Assembly (NCBI GenBank): GCA_025146925.1 | Contig: CP102260.1 | Coordinates: 1,565,001 to 1,629,000, forward strand | Direction: 5' to 3' | Source: [Bacteroides] pectinophilus | GTDB taxonomy: Bacteria > Bacillota > Clostridia > Lachnospirales > Lachnospiraceae | Length of the DNA: 64,000 nt | Shown here: in pieces, positions 32,248 to 41,446 of the stretch | How positions within the stretch are numbered: the first letter of the stretch is position 1 | Layout of the letters: each line of letters starts with the position of its first letter | Position numbers and translations under genes: made by a program | The notes under the pieces: generated by a model | Databases searched by the model: none | What the model saw: the letters and a program-made list of their open reading frames with translations, nothing else | What the model was told of the DNA's origin: nothing

Positions 32248-35200
32248 TTACTGTTTTCTGTCAGAAGCATCCAGCTCATTCTCAATAAGGTCAACCGACA
32301 CAAGTGTTGAAACACCTTTTTCCTGCATCGTTATACCATACAGCCTGTCAGCCGCTGCCATTGTACCACGTCTGTGAGTGATTACGATAAACTGTGTATG
32401 CTTTGTCAGCTTATGCAGATATGAAGCATATCTGTCTACATTAGAATCATCAAGTGCGGCCTCAATCTCATCGAGAAGGCAGAATGGCGACGGCTTGAGA
32501 TTCTGTATTGCAAACAGAAGTGAGATAGCCGTAAGTGCTTTTTCACCGCCGGAGAGCTGCATCATGTTCTGAAGCTTCTTTCCGGGTGGCTGTGAGATAA
32601 TCACAATTCCTGCCTCAAGAATATCCTCTCCTTCAACAAGTTCTATCGTACCGCGTCCACCGCCAAACAGTTCCCTGAAGACTTTGTCGAACTCTGTCTT
32701 AATCTCTTCAAATTTAGCTTTAAACTGGATTCGCATTCCGTTATCAAGCTCATCTATTACAGTCATAAGACTCTGTTCTGCCTTAATGAGATCATCATGC
32801 TGTGTACTCAGGAAAGTATAACGCTCATTGACATCCTTATACTCTTCGATAGCATTTACATTGACATCACCAAGCGCACGTATCTGTGCCTTAACTGATG
32901 CAATTGTCTTCTTGATTGACGCGAGATCCGTCATCTCAGGGTCTCTCAGCTGTGAAGCCGAACCATATGTAATCTCATACTCAGACCACATGTAATCAAC
33001 AAGTCCGTCTTTGGCAGCTTCAAGCTTTTCCTTAGCCGCATTAAGTCTGTAGCACTCTTTGTCAAGTGCACTGATAGTATTAGCGAGATTCTCTCTCTTA
33101 TCAAAAAAGGTCTTGTTCTGCTCCGAAACTTCTGCACGCTTCTCTCGCAAAGCCGCAATACTCTTCTCGCACTCTTCAATCTTAGTCTGTGCAGCCTCAA
33201 TTGCAGCCTTAGTCCGGGCAATCATATCTTCCTTGGCCTTAATCTCATCAGCCGTATTGGCAAGCTGTTCGTTAAGCCCCTTCTCCTCATTTTGGAGGTT
33301 CTCAATATCCCACTCTATTCGTGTTATATTCTCCTGAAGATATGTATCCTTTTGCTGAAGTGAATTGAACTGTACATGTATGCCTTCTGTTCTGGCAATA
33401 TGTCCAGTTTCTTCATTACGCTTCGCTTCAAGCCGGCTGTTAAGCTCTGCAGCCTTTTCCTGTGCAAGCGTATTCTTATCATCAAGCGATGCAAGACTGC
33501 TTGTTACATCCGACAGTCCGCCTCTGATATCCTCTATCTGCTTATCAAGCTTTGCAGCCTCAGACGCACTTTCCTGATATGACGCAATAATCTCATCACG
33601 TTTCTGTGATGCCTGTTTATAATTCATCTGTGCCGTGTTATAAGCAATCTGCTGCTCGCGCATTGACTTACCCGCAGCTTCGTTATCCTCGCGGATTGAT
33701 GCAAGTTTCTTACGTGTATCGGCAAGCTCGCCTTTCAGCTTATCAAGTCTGTCACTTATCTGTGCTGCAGAAGCCTTAAGCTCTTCAATCTCCCTGCGCC
33801 GTCCAAGAAGATTGCTCGAATTGCGGAAAGCACCACCGGTCATGGAACCGCCCGGATTAAGCTGTTCACCTTCAAGTGTAACTATTCGCAGTGAATATTT
33901 ATACTTTCTTGCAATTGCGAGTGCATTATCAATATTATCTACAACGAGGATTCTTCCAAGCAGGTAATTAACAAGATTCTCATATTCAAATGATACTCTC
34001 ACAAGCCTGCTTGCTATCCCGACAACGCCTTTCTCATTAAGGCATGCATCCTTCTCAAGAGTATTGCGCCCTGATATTGATGACAATGGCAGAAATGTTG
34101 CACGGCCAAACTTATTCTCCTTAAGGTATGCGATAAGTCCCTTGGCAGTCTGTTCATTATCAGTAACAATATTCTGAATTGTACCGCCAAGTGCAGTCTC
34201 AATTGCGACTTCATACTGCTTCTGCACCTTAATGATATCAGCCACAACTCCAAGTATACCGTCATTATCAGCCTTGCGCTCCATGACCTTTCGTATGCTG
34301 TTGCCATATCCGTCATATCTTTCAGCAATATTGCGGAGTGATTCAAGTCTTGATCTCTCGCGGTGATACTGCTGCTGTGTCTTATCTATCTCTGATGTAA
34401 GCTCTGATATCTTCTCACGGCATGAAGCTATTCCCGCCTCATATTCTTTTATCTGCCCGGTAAGTGAATTGACTTTATCCTGTATAAGAGACGCCTCATG
34501 TGCATATCCGTTGATAACTCCAATCTGTACGCTCTCATCACTCTTTCCCTGAATAACCCTGCTGTTGAGTTCTGCCCTTCTGATATTAATCTGCTCAAGC
34601 ATCGTCTCGTAACGCTGGTTCTCAGTCTTTATATTACTCTTCTCATTGAGGATGTCATACATCTCATTCTGTGCAGCCTCAATCTCTGCCGTAAGCCGTG
34701 TTATCTCGTCAATGATAACCTTATGCTCATTCTCACTGTTATCCTGCTTAAGCTTTATCGCATCAAGTTCTTTGGCAAGCTCTTCGCGGTCTCTTAAAAA
34801 ACCTGATTTCTGTGTCTCAAGACGTGCACACTCCTGATGAATTACGCCTATTCTGTCATTGTAATGTGACTCGTTGCTGCGTATAGTCTTAATCTGCTCA
34901 CTCATTACATTCATCTGTCCGTTAAGGCGTCCCTTTTCGACGTCAGTTTCGGACTTAAGCGACATCTCATTCTCTATCTCAGTCTGTAATTCTGATAATC
35001 TCTGCTCTGCAGCCTCATATTCAGCTTTTGTGCTCTCATATTCCCTGTTCGACTTATCAAGGTCGTCTGCTGCTATAGTAAGCTTATTATCTATATCTGT
35101 CAGAGTTGCCCTTGTTGATTCCATCTCAAGGAGAAATGCATTAATATCATTAGTCTTGAGATTCTCCTTAAGCAGAAGGTACTGGCGTGCCTTCTCAGAC

Positions 35201-35823
35201 TGTTTCCCGAGCGGTCCGACCTGCTTCTCAAGTTCCGACAGAATATCATTAACCCTGACAAGGTTAGCGCGCTCATTCTCAAGCTTCTTAACGGCAGCAG
35301 CCTTGCGCCTCTTGAACTTCACAATTCCTGCCGCTTCATCAAAAAGCTCTCTTCTTTCTTCAGGCTTTCCACTTAAGATTTTGTCAATCTGTCCCTGACC
35401 AATGATAGAATAGCCTTCCTTACCGATACCCGTATCATAGAAAAGTTCGGATACATCCTTCAGCCTGCATGTATTACCGTTGATCATGTATTCACTCTCA
35501 CCGGAGCGGAACACACGCCTTGCAACAACAACCTCATCATAGTCAACAGGGAGTGCATGATCGGAATTATCAAGTGTGATTGCCACATATGCAAATCCAA
35601 CCGGCTTACGCATCTGTGTACCGGCGAATATAATATCCTCCATCTTAGTTCCACGGAGCTGCTTGGCACTCTGTTCACCAAGAACCCACCTTACGGCATC
35701 GGCTACATTACTCTTACCGCTTCCGTTAGGGCCTACAATTCCGGTAATTCCGTTATTAAATTCAAAAACTATTTTGTTGGCAAAAGACTTAAAGCCCTGT
35801 ACCTCGATACTTTTTAAATACAT
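32248..35823 (-). CDS. smc: Chromosome partition protein SMC
   Basis: SMC condensin ATPase, 1191 residues. Walker A GPNGSGKSN (31-39) in the N-terminal head, two long coiled coils (about 170-500 and 670-1020), a hinge (about 510-660, including DGILGVVADIIKV and NPGGSMTGGAFR), and a C-terminal head with LSGGEKALTAISLLFA and CLLDEIEAALDDSNV. It acts with ScpAB, which are not in the window. GGGGG lies before the ATG. Confidence 0.98.
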   Translation of the reverse strand: MYLKSIEVQGFKSFANKIVFEFNNGITGIVGPNGSGKSNVADAVRWVLGEQSAKQLRGTKMEDIIFAGTQMRKPVGFAYVAITLDNSDHALPVDYDEVVVARRVFRSGESEYMINGNTCRLKDVSELFYDTGIGKEGYSIIGQGQIDKILSGKPEERRELFDEAAGIVKFKRRKAAAVKKLENERANLVRVNDILSELEKQVGPLGKQSEKARQYLLLKENLKTNDINAFLLEMESTRATLTDIDNKLTIAADDLDKSNREYESTKAEYEAAEQRLSELQTEIENEMSLKSETDVEKGRLNGQMNVMSEQIKTIRSNESHYNDRIGVIHQECARLETQKSGFLRDREELAKELDAIKLKQDNSENEHKVIIDEITRLTAEIEAAQNEMYDILNEKSNIKTENQRYETMLEQINIRRAELNSRVIQGKSDESVQIGVINGYAHEASLIQDKVNSLTGQIKEYEAGIASCREKISELTSEIDKTQQQYHRERSRLESLRNIAERYDGYGNSIRKVMERKADNDGILGVVADIIKVQKQYEVAIETALGGTIQNIVTDNEQTAKGLIAYLKENKFGRATFLPLSSISGRNTLEKDACLNEKGVVGIASRLVRVSFEYENLVNYLLGRILVVDNIDNALAIARKYKYSLRIVTLEGEQLNPGGSMTGGAFRNSSNLLGRRREIEELKASAAQISDRLDKLKGELADTRKKLASIREDNEAAGKSMREQQIAYNTAQMNYKQASQKRDEIIASYQESASEAAKLDKQIEDIRGGLSDVTSSLASLDDKNTLAQEKAAELNSRLEAKRNEETGHIARTEGIHVQFNSLQQKDTYLQENITRIEWDIENLQNEEKGLNEQLANTADEIKAKEDMIARTKAAIEAAQTKIEECEKSIAALREKRAEVSEQNKTFFDKRENLANTISALDKECYRLNAAKEKLEAAKDGLVDYMWSEYEITYGSASQLRDPEMTDLASIKKTIASVKAQIRALGDVNVNAIEEYKDVNERYTFLSTQHDDLIKAEQSLMTVIDELDNGMRIQFKAKFEEIKTEFDKVFRELFGGGRGTIELVEGEDILEAGIVIISQPPGKKLQNMMQLSGGEKALTAISLLFAIQNLKPSPFCLLDEIEAALDDSNVDRYASYLHKLTKHTQFIVITHRRGTMAAADRLYGITMQEKGVSTLVSVDLIENELDASDRKQ

Positions 35824-35837
35824 ACTTCCCCCGATGT

Positions 35838-36524
35838 CTATTTTCTCAGTCTTAATATGGCATCATAGGCTGCCTGCTGTTCGGCAGCTTTCTTATTATG
35901 ACCGCTTCCATGTCCGAGGACTGTGGAACCGTCGAGCACCTCTGCCGAGAATGTCTTACTGTGCTCAGGACCTTCCTCGCCTGTGATCCTGTACTCAGGC
36001 GTCTTATTGTCAGCCTGAAGAATCTCCTGAAGAATCGTCTTGCTGTCATAAAAAAGCTTCTTATTATCGAGGTCATTAAGTACATGTGCCATTATAAACT
36101 TCTTTGCAGGCTCAAAGCCTCCGTCAAGGTAAATGGCTCCTATAACCGCCTCAAGTGCATCAGAAGTTATCGAATCCCTCTGTCTTCCTCCTGTTGCATC
36201 TTCTCCTTTGCCAAGCATTATATACTTCTGCAGGCTGATATCTCTGGCGCAGAATGCAAGCGACGGCTCACAGACCATGCTCGCACGGAGCTTGGACAAT
36301 GAGCCCTCGTTAACATCCTTATGTTCATTAAAAAGATATTCACTGCTCACAAGTTCAAGCACGGCATCGCCAAGGAATTCAAGTCTCTCATTATTCCCCG
36401 TCTTATTTATGCGAAGCTCGTTGGCATATGAACTGTGAGTAAGGGCATGCTTAAGCAGTGATACATCATCAAAGCTGTAGCCCATCGCCTGCTGCAGCTC
36501 ATTCAAATCAGTACTATGATTCAT
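35838..36524 (-). CDS. rnc: Ribonuclease III
   Basis: Double-strand-specific endoribonuclease, 228 residues, for rRNA processing and mRNA decay. The RNase III domain (about 1-150) has the catalytic signature NERLEFLGDAVLELV and DALEAVIGAIYLDGG, and the C-terminal dsRBD (about 155-225) ends GSGHNKKAAEQQAAYDAI. Start at 36524 follows GGTGG by four bases; ATGs at 36572 and 36542 are in frame but lie in a strong hairpin. That hairpin (36549-36588) may be a self-cleavage target. Confidence 0.97.
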   Translation of the reverse strand: MNHSTDLNELQQAMGYSFDDVSLLKHALTHSSYANELRINKTGNNERLEFLGDAVLELVSSEYLFNEHKDVNEGSLSKLRASMVCEPSLAFCARDISLQKYIMLGKGEDATGGRQRDSITSDALEAVIGAIYLDGGFEPAKKFIMAHVLNDLDNKKLFYDSKTILQEILQADNKTPEYRITGEEGPEHSKTFSAEVLDGSTVLGHGSGHNKKAAEQQAAYDAILRLRK

Positions 36525-36536
36525 AATTCCACCGTC

Positions 36537-36588
36537 TCTCATTTTTAAATGAGACTGAGCAAAGATACTCAATCTTTGCCAGTCTCAT
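36537..36588. repeat. Long stem-loop in the acpP-rnc gap, with an alternative hairpin
   Basis: On the minus strand ATGAGACTG-G-CAAAGAT pairs with ATCTTTG-CT-CAGTCTCAT around five bases (36549-36588), 16 pairs with one small internal loop. An alternative 8-bp hairpin, TCTCATTT with AAATGAGA (36537-36554), shares the 3' arm, so the two exclude each other. Only two or three T residues follow, so it is not a strong terminator. Confidence 0.85.
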
Positions 36589-36612
36589 AACACCACATCT
36601 ATCTGATTATGA

Positions 36613-36843
36613 TTAGTTAAGAGCTTTCTTAATCTGCTCAACAGCATCGCCGACAGTAACAATCTTCTCAGCTTCCTCTGTAGGTATCTCTATATCAAAA
36701 GCTTCTTCTATTCCCATGATTATCTGGAATACATCAAGTGAATCAGCTCCAAGATCATCTACAAATGTTGACTCCATTGTTATTGAGTCAGGGTCTGTAT
36801 TAAGAACCTCCGCAATAATAGCCTGTAACTTTTCAAATTCCAT
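36613..36843 (-). CDS. acpP: Acyl carrier protein
   Basis: Acidic 76-residue acyl carrier of fatty-acid synthesis. The serine that receives phosphopantetheine is in [10 protein letters not shown], and the helices typical of the family ([33 protein letters not shown]) are present. GAGG lies before the ATG. It follows plsX by 13 bases. Confidence 0.97.
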   Translation of the reverse strand: MEFEKLQAIIAEVLNTDPDSITMESTFVDDLGADSLDVFQIIMGIEEAFDIEIPTEEAEKIVTVGDAVEQIKKALN

Positions 36844-36856
36844 AATTATCTAATCC

Positions 36857-37861
36857 TCACTTTCCGAAAATCTCATTCATCTTATCATTAATTGCCTGCT
36901 CTTTGAACTTCCTGCACTGAAGTATTGATGTAGTTACTTCCTTTGCCTTGGCGTTACCATGTGTCTTAACCACAAGGCCTTTAAGACCAAGCATCGGTGC
37001 TCCGCCATACTCAGATGCATCGAATGACTTAAGTGTAGACTTAAGTGCATCCTTTATAAGGAGTGCTCCAATCTTTGACTTAAGGGATGACATAAGTCCC
37101 TTCTTAACTGACTTAATCAGTACCGAGCCGACGCCCTCATAGAGCTTAAGAATAACATTACCGACAAATGCATCACATACGATTACATCTGCACCGCCAT
37201 TAGGTATCTCTCTCGCTTCAATACTTCCGATAAAATTAATATCTGGACATTCCTTAAGAAGCGGAAATGTTTCCTTAACAAGAGCATTGCCCTTCTCTTC
37301 CTCAACACCGACGTTAACAATCGCAACTCTTGGATTCTTAACCCCCATCACATTCTCCATGTAGATAGAACCCATTCTCGCCCACTGTACAAGGTGTGAT
37401 GAGCGTGCGTCAACATTGGCTCCGCTGTCAAGCAGAAGACTTACGCCTGCTGCAGTAGGTATAAGAGGTGCAAACGGCGGTCTCTCAACACCTTTGATTC
37501 TTCCGACTATAGTCTGTCCGCCTACAAGTATTGCTCCTGAATTACCGGCCGACACAAATGCATCTGCCTCCCCGGACTTAACAAGTCCAAGGGCCTTAAC
37601 TATCGAAGAATCCTTTTTCTTGCGGATTGCATTGACCGGATGCTCTCCCGTCTCGATCACTTCCGTAGCATTAACTACTGAAATCTGTTCCCTGTTATAG
37701 CTGCAGGATGAAAGAAATGCATTAATCTTCTCTTCCTGTCCAACCAGACACACATGAATGTCCGGAGCTTTATTAACGGCATCTATAGCACCCCTGATCA
37801 TCTCATCAGGTGCGTTATCTCCGCCCATAGCGTCAAGCGCTACATTGACCGTATCAGCCAT
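36857..37861 (-). CDS. plsX: Phosphate acyltransferase PlsX
   Basis: PlsX, 334 residues, makes acyl-phosphate from acyl-ACP for PlsY in phospholipid synthesis. Family motifs include NVALDAMGGDNAPDEMI at the start, SAGNSGAILVGGQTIVGRI, and EYGGAPMLGLKGLVVKTHGN. GGAG lies before the ATG. It stands after a strong terminator behind rpmF, so plsX-acpP-rnc-smc-ftsY may need readthrough or an unseen promoter in the 100 bases at 37865-37965. Confidence 0.97.
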   Translation of the reverse strand: MADTVNVALDAMGGDNAPDEMIRGAIDAVNKAPDIHVCLVGQEEKINAFLSSCSYNREQISVVNATEVIETGEHPVNAIRKKKDSSIVKALGLVKSGEADAFVSAGNSGAILVGGQTIVGRIKGVERPPFAPLIPTAAGVSLLLDSGANVDARSSHLVQWARMGSIYMENVMGVKNPRVAIVNVGVEEEKGNALVKETFPLLKECPDINFIGSIEAREIPNGGADVIVCDAFVGNVILKLYEGVGSVLIKSVKKGLMSSLKSKIGALLIKDALKSTLKSFDASEYGGAPMLGLKGLVVKTHGNAKAKEVTTSILQCRKFKEQAINDKMNEIFGK

Positions 37862-37966
37862 ATAATCTCCATTCCGCAGGCACTGATGTGCCGCATTACA
37901 TAAAAACTCACTTATAAAATATACTATATTGAGCCTTCAAAATCAATAGAAACAGACTCATAAGCT

Positions 37967-38003
37967 AAAAAAAATAAGGTTCCCACCGAAGTGAAAACCT
38001 TAT
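37967..38003 (-). terminator. Terminator of yceD-rpmF
   Basis: On the minus strand ATAAGGTT and AACCTTAT pair around an inner CAC/GTG helix with a TTCG loop, followed by a run of T residues (TTTTTTT). Confidence 0.88.
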
Positions 38004-38017
38004 TCTATAAACATTAA

Positions 38018-38200
38018 TTACTCTGCAACAGAGACAACTTCCTTCTTGTTGTATGAGCCACAAGCCTTACATACTCTGTGAGACATTGTTAATGCACCGC
38101 ACTTGCTGCACTTAACAAGATTAGGAGCTGACATCTTCCAGTTAGCTCTTCTCTTATCTCTTCTTGCCTTAGATGATTTATTCTTTGGACAAATTGACAT
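38018..38200 (-). CDS. rpmF: 50S ribosomal protein L32
   Basis: L32, 60 residues, with the two zinc-ligand pairs CSKCG and CKACG and the N-terminal SICPKNKSSKARRDKRRANWK. The zinc-binding form is intact. AGGAGG lies before the ATG, 2 bases after the yceD-like gene. Confidence 0.98.
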   Translation of the reverse strand: MSICPKNKSSKARRDKRRANWKMSAPNLVKCSKCGALTMSHRVCKACGSYNKKEVVSVAE

Positions 38201-38202
38201 TG

Positions 38203-38727
38203 TTACACCTCCTTACGATTGTTAAAAATATCTTGGATTACTGACATTCTTGGATCCAGGGAACTCCTGTCACAACCACATTCGCCATGATTAAGATTAG
38301 CACCACAGCGAGGGCATAAGCCCTGACAATCAGGTCTGCAAAGAGTCTTCGCAGGAAGATTAAATATAATCTCCGGATATACCAGTTTGTCTATATCAAG
38401 GTCATGGCCATCCATGAAACTCTGATCTTCGACTTCTATCCCTTCTGAATCCGATACATCCGCGATAATTACACGGTCAATCGTAAAATCAATGTCAGTT
38501 CTGACATCCTCCAGACATCTGTCACATGGAACTGCCAATGCAATATGTACATCAGCATGTATCGAAACCTTGCGCTTACCTGCATTGGAAGCTTCCAGAG
38601 TAAAAGGCTTTGCCTCAACTATAGGATATACTCCCGCAGAGCACTTGAATTCGTTCATATCCAATGTAACTTCATATGTTCTGGAATCGCCTTCGTTGGA
38701 TAAAAGCTCTGATAAATTAATTAGCAT
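38203..38727 (-). CDS. YceD-family (DUF177) protein
   Basis: A 174-residue DUF177/YceD protein, linked in other bacteria with 23S rRNA accumulation and paired with rpmF. It has CDRCLED in the middle, and a Cys-rich tail with CRPDCQGLCPRCGANLN followed by GECGC, a likely zinc site. Start at 38727 (MLINLSEL) follows GGAG by seven bases; the longer frame to 38781 overlaps the promoter. The operon has a consensus promoter. Confidence 0.93.
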   Translation of the reverse strand: MLINLSELLSNEGDSRTYEVTLDMNEFKCSAGVYPIVEAKPFTLEASNAGKRKVSIHADVHIALAVPCDRCLEDVRTDIDFTIDRVIIADVSDSEGIEVEDQSFMDGHDLDIDKLVYPEIIFNLPAKTLCRPDCQGLCPRCGANLNHGECGCDRSSLDPRMSVIQDIFNNRKEV

Positions 38728-38752
38728 ATCTGCTCTCCACACACATTTTGTT

Positions 38753-38781
38753 ATTATATACAAGATGTAGTGTTTTGTCAA
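38753..38781 (-). promoter_or_regulatory. Consensus promoter of yceD-rpmF
   Basis: On the minus strand a perfect TTGACA (38776-38781), a 17-base spacer and a perfect TATAAT (38753-38758), about 25 bases before the yceD start codon. The strongest vegetative promoter seen in the window. Confidence 0.92.
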
Positions 38782-38827
38782 TAAAAATTATTTACTTTGT
38801 CAAATTACCACACCGGAAGCTGTATTA

Positions 38828-40027
38828 TTACTTTACAAGAGCAAGTGTCTCTCTTGCAATTGCAAGCTCTTCGTTAGTTGGGATTACACAAAGCTTAACC
38901 TTAGAATCAGGTGTAGAGATGATTCCTTCAGTTCCGCAGGCCTTCTCACTTGCTGCCTCATCAAGCTTAACACCGAGGTATCCAAGGTACTTGGCTACCA
39001 TCGGACGAAGCCATGCAGCATTCTCACCAACACCTGCTGTAAATGTAATGGCATCAACACCATTCATTGCAGCTGTGTAAGCACCGATGTACTTAGCAAC
39101 TCTGTAAGCATAAGCTTCAAGTGTAACCTTGGCAATCTCATTACCTTCGTTAGCTGCGGCATTAAGATCTCTGAAGTCACTTGAGATGCCGCCTGACATA
39201 CCAAGAACACCTGACTTCTTATTAAGAATGTTAAGCATCTCACTGATTGTAAGGTTCTCATGATTGCAAAGGAACTCAAGGATTGCAGGATCAAGGTCAC
39301 CTGATCTTGTACCCATGATAAGTCCCTCAAGAGGAGTAAGACCCATTGATGTATCTACACACTTGCCGCCGATTGAAGCAGAGATTGAAGCACCATTGCC
39401 AAGGTGGCATACGATAACCTTAGCTGTCTTAGGATCAAGGCCGGCAAACTTGATTGTCTCCTTAGAAACAAAGCTGTGGCTTGTTCCGTGGAAGCCGTAT
39501 CTTCTTACGCCATACTTCTCATAGTACTCACGTGGAATAGCATAAAGATAAGCCTTAGGCTCCATTGTTCCGCCGAATGCTGTATCCCATACTGCTACGT
39601 TAGGCTTGCCAGGCATAGCCGCCTCAACAGCCTCAATACCGATAAGGTTAGCAGGATTATGAAGAGGTCCGAGGTCGAAGCATTCTCTTACAACCTTCTT
39701 AACATCCTCTGTCACAAGACATGACTCAATATACTTCTCACCTGCGTGAAGTACTCTGTGTCCTACCGCTGCTATCTCATCTGTAGACTTGATAACACCG
39801 TGCTCTGCATCCTGTAAAGCATCAAGCACAAGCTTAACAGCAATGTTGTGATCCTTCATAGGAGTCTCAACAACATACTTGTCCTTGCCGGTTGGCTTGT
39901 GAGTAAGAATAGATCCATCGATACCGATTCTCTCTACAAGACCCTTTGCAATTACACTCTCATCATCCATGTTGATAAGCTGATACTTAAGTGAAGAACT
40001 ACCACAGTTTAATACAAGAATATTCAT
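38828..40027 (-). CDS. ackA: Acetate kinase
   Basis: Converts acetyl phosphate and ADP to acetate and ATP, the final step of acetate fermentation. 399 residues. Motifs: VLNCGSSSLKYQL at the start, the FHGTSHSFV segment with catalytic His, CHLGNGASI and TAGVGENA. GGAG lies 12 bases before the ATG. It follows pta by about 57 bases with no terminator, so pta-ackA is one transcript. Confidence 0.98.
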   Translation of the reverse strand: MNILVLNCGSSSLKYQLINMDDESVIAKGLVERIGIDGSILTHKPTGKDKYVVETPMKDHNIAVKLVLDALQDAEHGVIKSTDEIAAVGHRVLHAGEKYIESCLVTEDVKKVVRECFDLGPLHNPANLIGIEAVEAAMPGKPNVAVWDTAFGGTMEPKAYLYAIPREYYEKYGVRRYGFHGTSHSFVSKETIKFAGLDPKTAKVIVCHLGNGASISASIGGKCVDTSMGLTPLEGLIMGTRSGDLDPAILEFLCNHENLTISEMLNILNKKSGVLGMSGGISSDFRDLNAAANEGNEIAKVTLEAYAYRVAKYIGAYTAAMNGVDAITFTAGVGENAAWLRPMVAKYLGYLGVKLDEAASEKACGTEGIISTPDSKVKLCVIPTNEELAIARETLALVK

Positions 40028-40083
40028 ATTTAATAAAATCTCCTTAAAATGTTGATAAATATCTGTCTGCTTATGTAAGTAAA

Positions 40084-41079
40084 TTATGCATTCTGAGCCT
40101 GAACAGCTGTCATAGCTACTACACCAACGATATCGTCAGCGAAGCATCCTCTTGAAAGGTCATTAACAGGCATTGAAAGACCCTGAAGAACAGGACCGTA
40201 AGCACCTGCCTTAGCAAGTCTCTGAACAAGCTTGTAACCGATGTTACCGGCCTCAAGGTTAGGGAATACAAGTGTATTAGCCTTACCTGCAACAGGGCTC
40301 TGTGGGGCCTTAAGTGCAGCAACCTCAGGAACTAAAGCAGCATCAAGCTGAAGCTCACCGTCAACAGTGATATCAGGATACTTCTCCTTGGCAATCTTAA
40401 CTGCATCTGCAACCATAGTTACTCTGTCATGCTTTGCACTGCCATATGATGAGAAACTGAGCATAGCAACCTTAGCATCCTTACCTACAAAGCTCTTGAA
40501 TGAATCAGCTGAAAGCTTAGCAACCTCAGCAAGCTTCTCTGAATCATAGTCAGGGCTTACTGCACAGTCAGCAAATACGAACAGACCATTCTCACCGTAC
40601 TCACAGTCCGGAACCTCCATAAGGAAGAATCCTGATACTGAGCTGATGCCCGGCTTTGTCTTAAGAAGCTGAAGTGCCGGACGAATTGTATTACCTGTTG
40701 AGTGACATGCACCTGATACAGCACCGTCAGCGTCTCCGCACTTGCACATAAGACATGCATAGTACATATAATCCTTCTCCATCTGCTCCTTAGCAAGCTC
40801 CGGAGTCATACCCTTCTTTGCTCTTAATTCTACAAACTTATCAATATATTTCTGCTTATTTGGATCATTGAAAGGATCAACGATTGTTGCACCTGAGATA
40901 TCAAATCCCTCGCTGTTCTTAGCAATCTCTTCAGGAGTACCGATGATTATAAGATTAGCGATACCCTCCTTAAGAATCTTCTCAGCTGCCTCAAAAGTTC
41001 TTCTGTCCATAGACTCCGGTAAAACGATAGTCTTCTTGTCAGCCTTTGCTCTTTCCTTAATCGTGTCAATAAATGCCAT
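40084..41079 (-). CDS. pta: Phosphate acetyltransferase
   Basis: Pta, 331 residues (short, single-domain type), converts acetyl-CoA and phosphate to acetyl phosphate for AckA. Motifs: IVLPESMDRRTFEAAEKIL, GAVSGACHSTGNTIRPALQ, FADCAVSPDYDSEKLAEVA and KANTLVFPNLEAGNIGYKLVQR. AAGGAGG lies ten bases before the ATG, and a good promoter precedes it. Confidence 0.98.
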   Translation of the reverse strand: MAFIDTIKERAKADKKTIVLPESMDRRTFEAAEKILKEGIANLIIIGTPEEIAKNSEGFDISGATIVDPFNDPNKQKYIDKFVELRAKKGMTPELAKEQMEKDYMYYACLMCKCGDADGAVSGACHSTGNTIRPALQLLKTKPGISSVSGFFLMEVPDCEYGENGLFVFADCAVSPDYDSEKLAEVAKLSADSFKSFVGKDAKVAMLSFSSYGSAKHDRVTMVADAVKIAKEKYPDITVDGELQLDAALVPEVAALKAPQSPVAGKANTLVFPNLEAGNIGYKLVQRLAKAGAYGPVLQGLSMPVNDLSRGCFADDIVGVVAMTAVQAQNA

Positions 41080-41126
41080 GATCGTGATGCCTCCTTAAAA
41101 GTTATAATAATAGTAATAATACTGTC

Positions 41127-41155
41127 ATTATAGTACAAAAAATTATTGTATACAA
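41127..41155 (-). promoter_or_regulatory. Promoter of pta-ackA
   Basis: On the minus strand TTGTAT (41150-41155), a 17-base spacer and a perfect TATAAT (41127-41132), about 50 bases before the pta start codon. Confidence 0.75.
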
Positions 41156-41212
41156 GCCATTATCCAAAAAAATACATTAATTTGCCTGCTAACTTTACCA
41201 CTGACAAAACAA

Positions 41213-41243
41213 TAAAAAGCGTATCTTCCATACGAAGATACGC
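41213..41243 (-). terminator. Terminator of tRNA-Leu
   Basis: On the minus strand GCGTATCTTC and GAAGATACGC pair perfectly over ten bases around GTATG and are followed by TTTTTATT. Confidence 0.9.
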
Positions 41244-41292
41244 CTGTAATTCACACTCTGCATACAAAACAGCCTTATTCATATAATGCAAA

Positions 41293-41375
41293 TGCGGATG
41301 GCGGGACTTGAACCCGCACGATGTCACCACCGGCAGATTTTGAGTCTGCTGCGTCTGCCATTCCGCCACATCCGC
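41293..41375 (-). tRNA. tRNA-Leu (anticodon CAA)
   Basis: An 83-base class II tRNA. Acceptor arms GCGGATG and CATCCGC plus discriminator A pair perfectly; the anticodon arm GCAGA-CTCAAAA-TCTGC gives CAA for UUG; a long variable arm follows, and the T arm reads GCGGGTTCAAGTCCCGC. CCA is not encoded. It has its own promoter and terminator. Confidence 0.97.
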
Positions 41376-41388
41376 AAGAACATTACAC

Positions 41389-41417
41389 ATTCTACCATAT
41401 AGGGAATTAAAATGCAA
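41389..41417 (-). promoter_or_regulatory. Promoter of tRNA-Leu
   Basis: On the minus strand TTGCAT (41412-41417), a 17-base spacer and TAGAAT (41389-41394), 13 bases before the tRNA 5' end. Confidence 0.75.
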
Positions 41418-41446
41418 GAAAATATTCAGACCATATTTTCCTTCCT

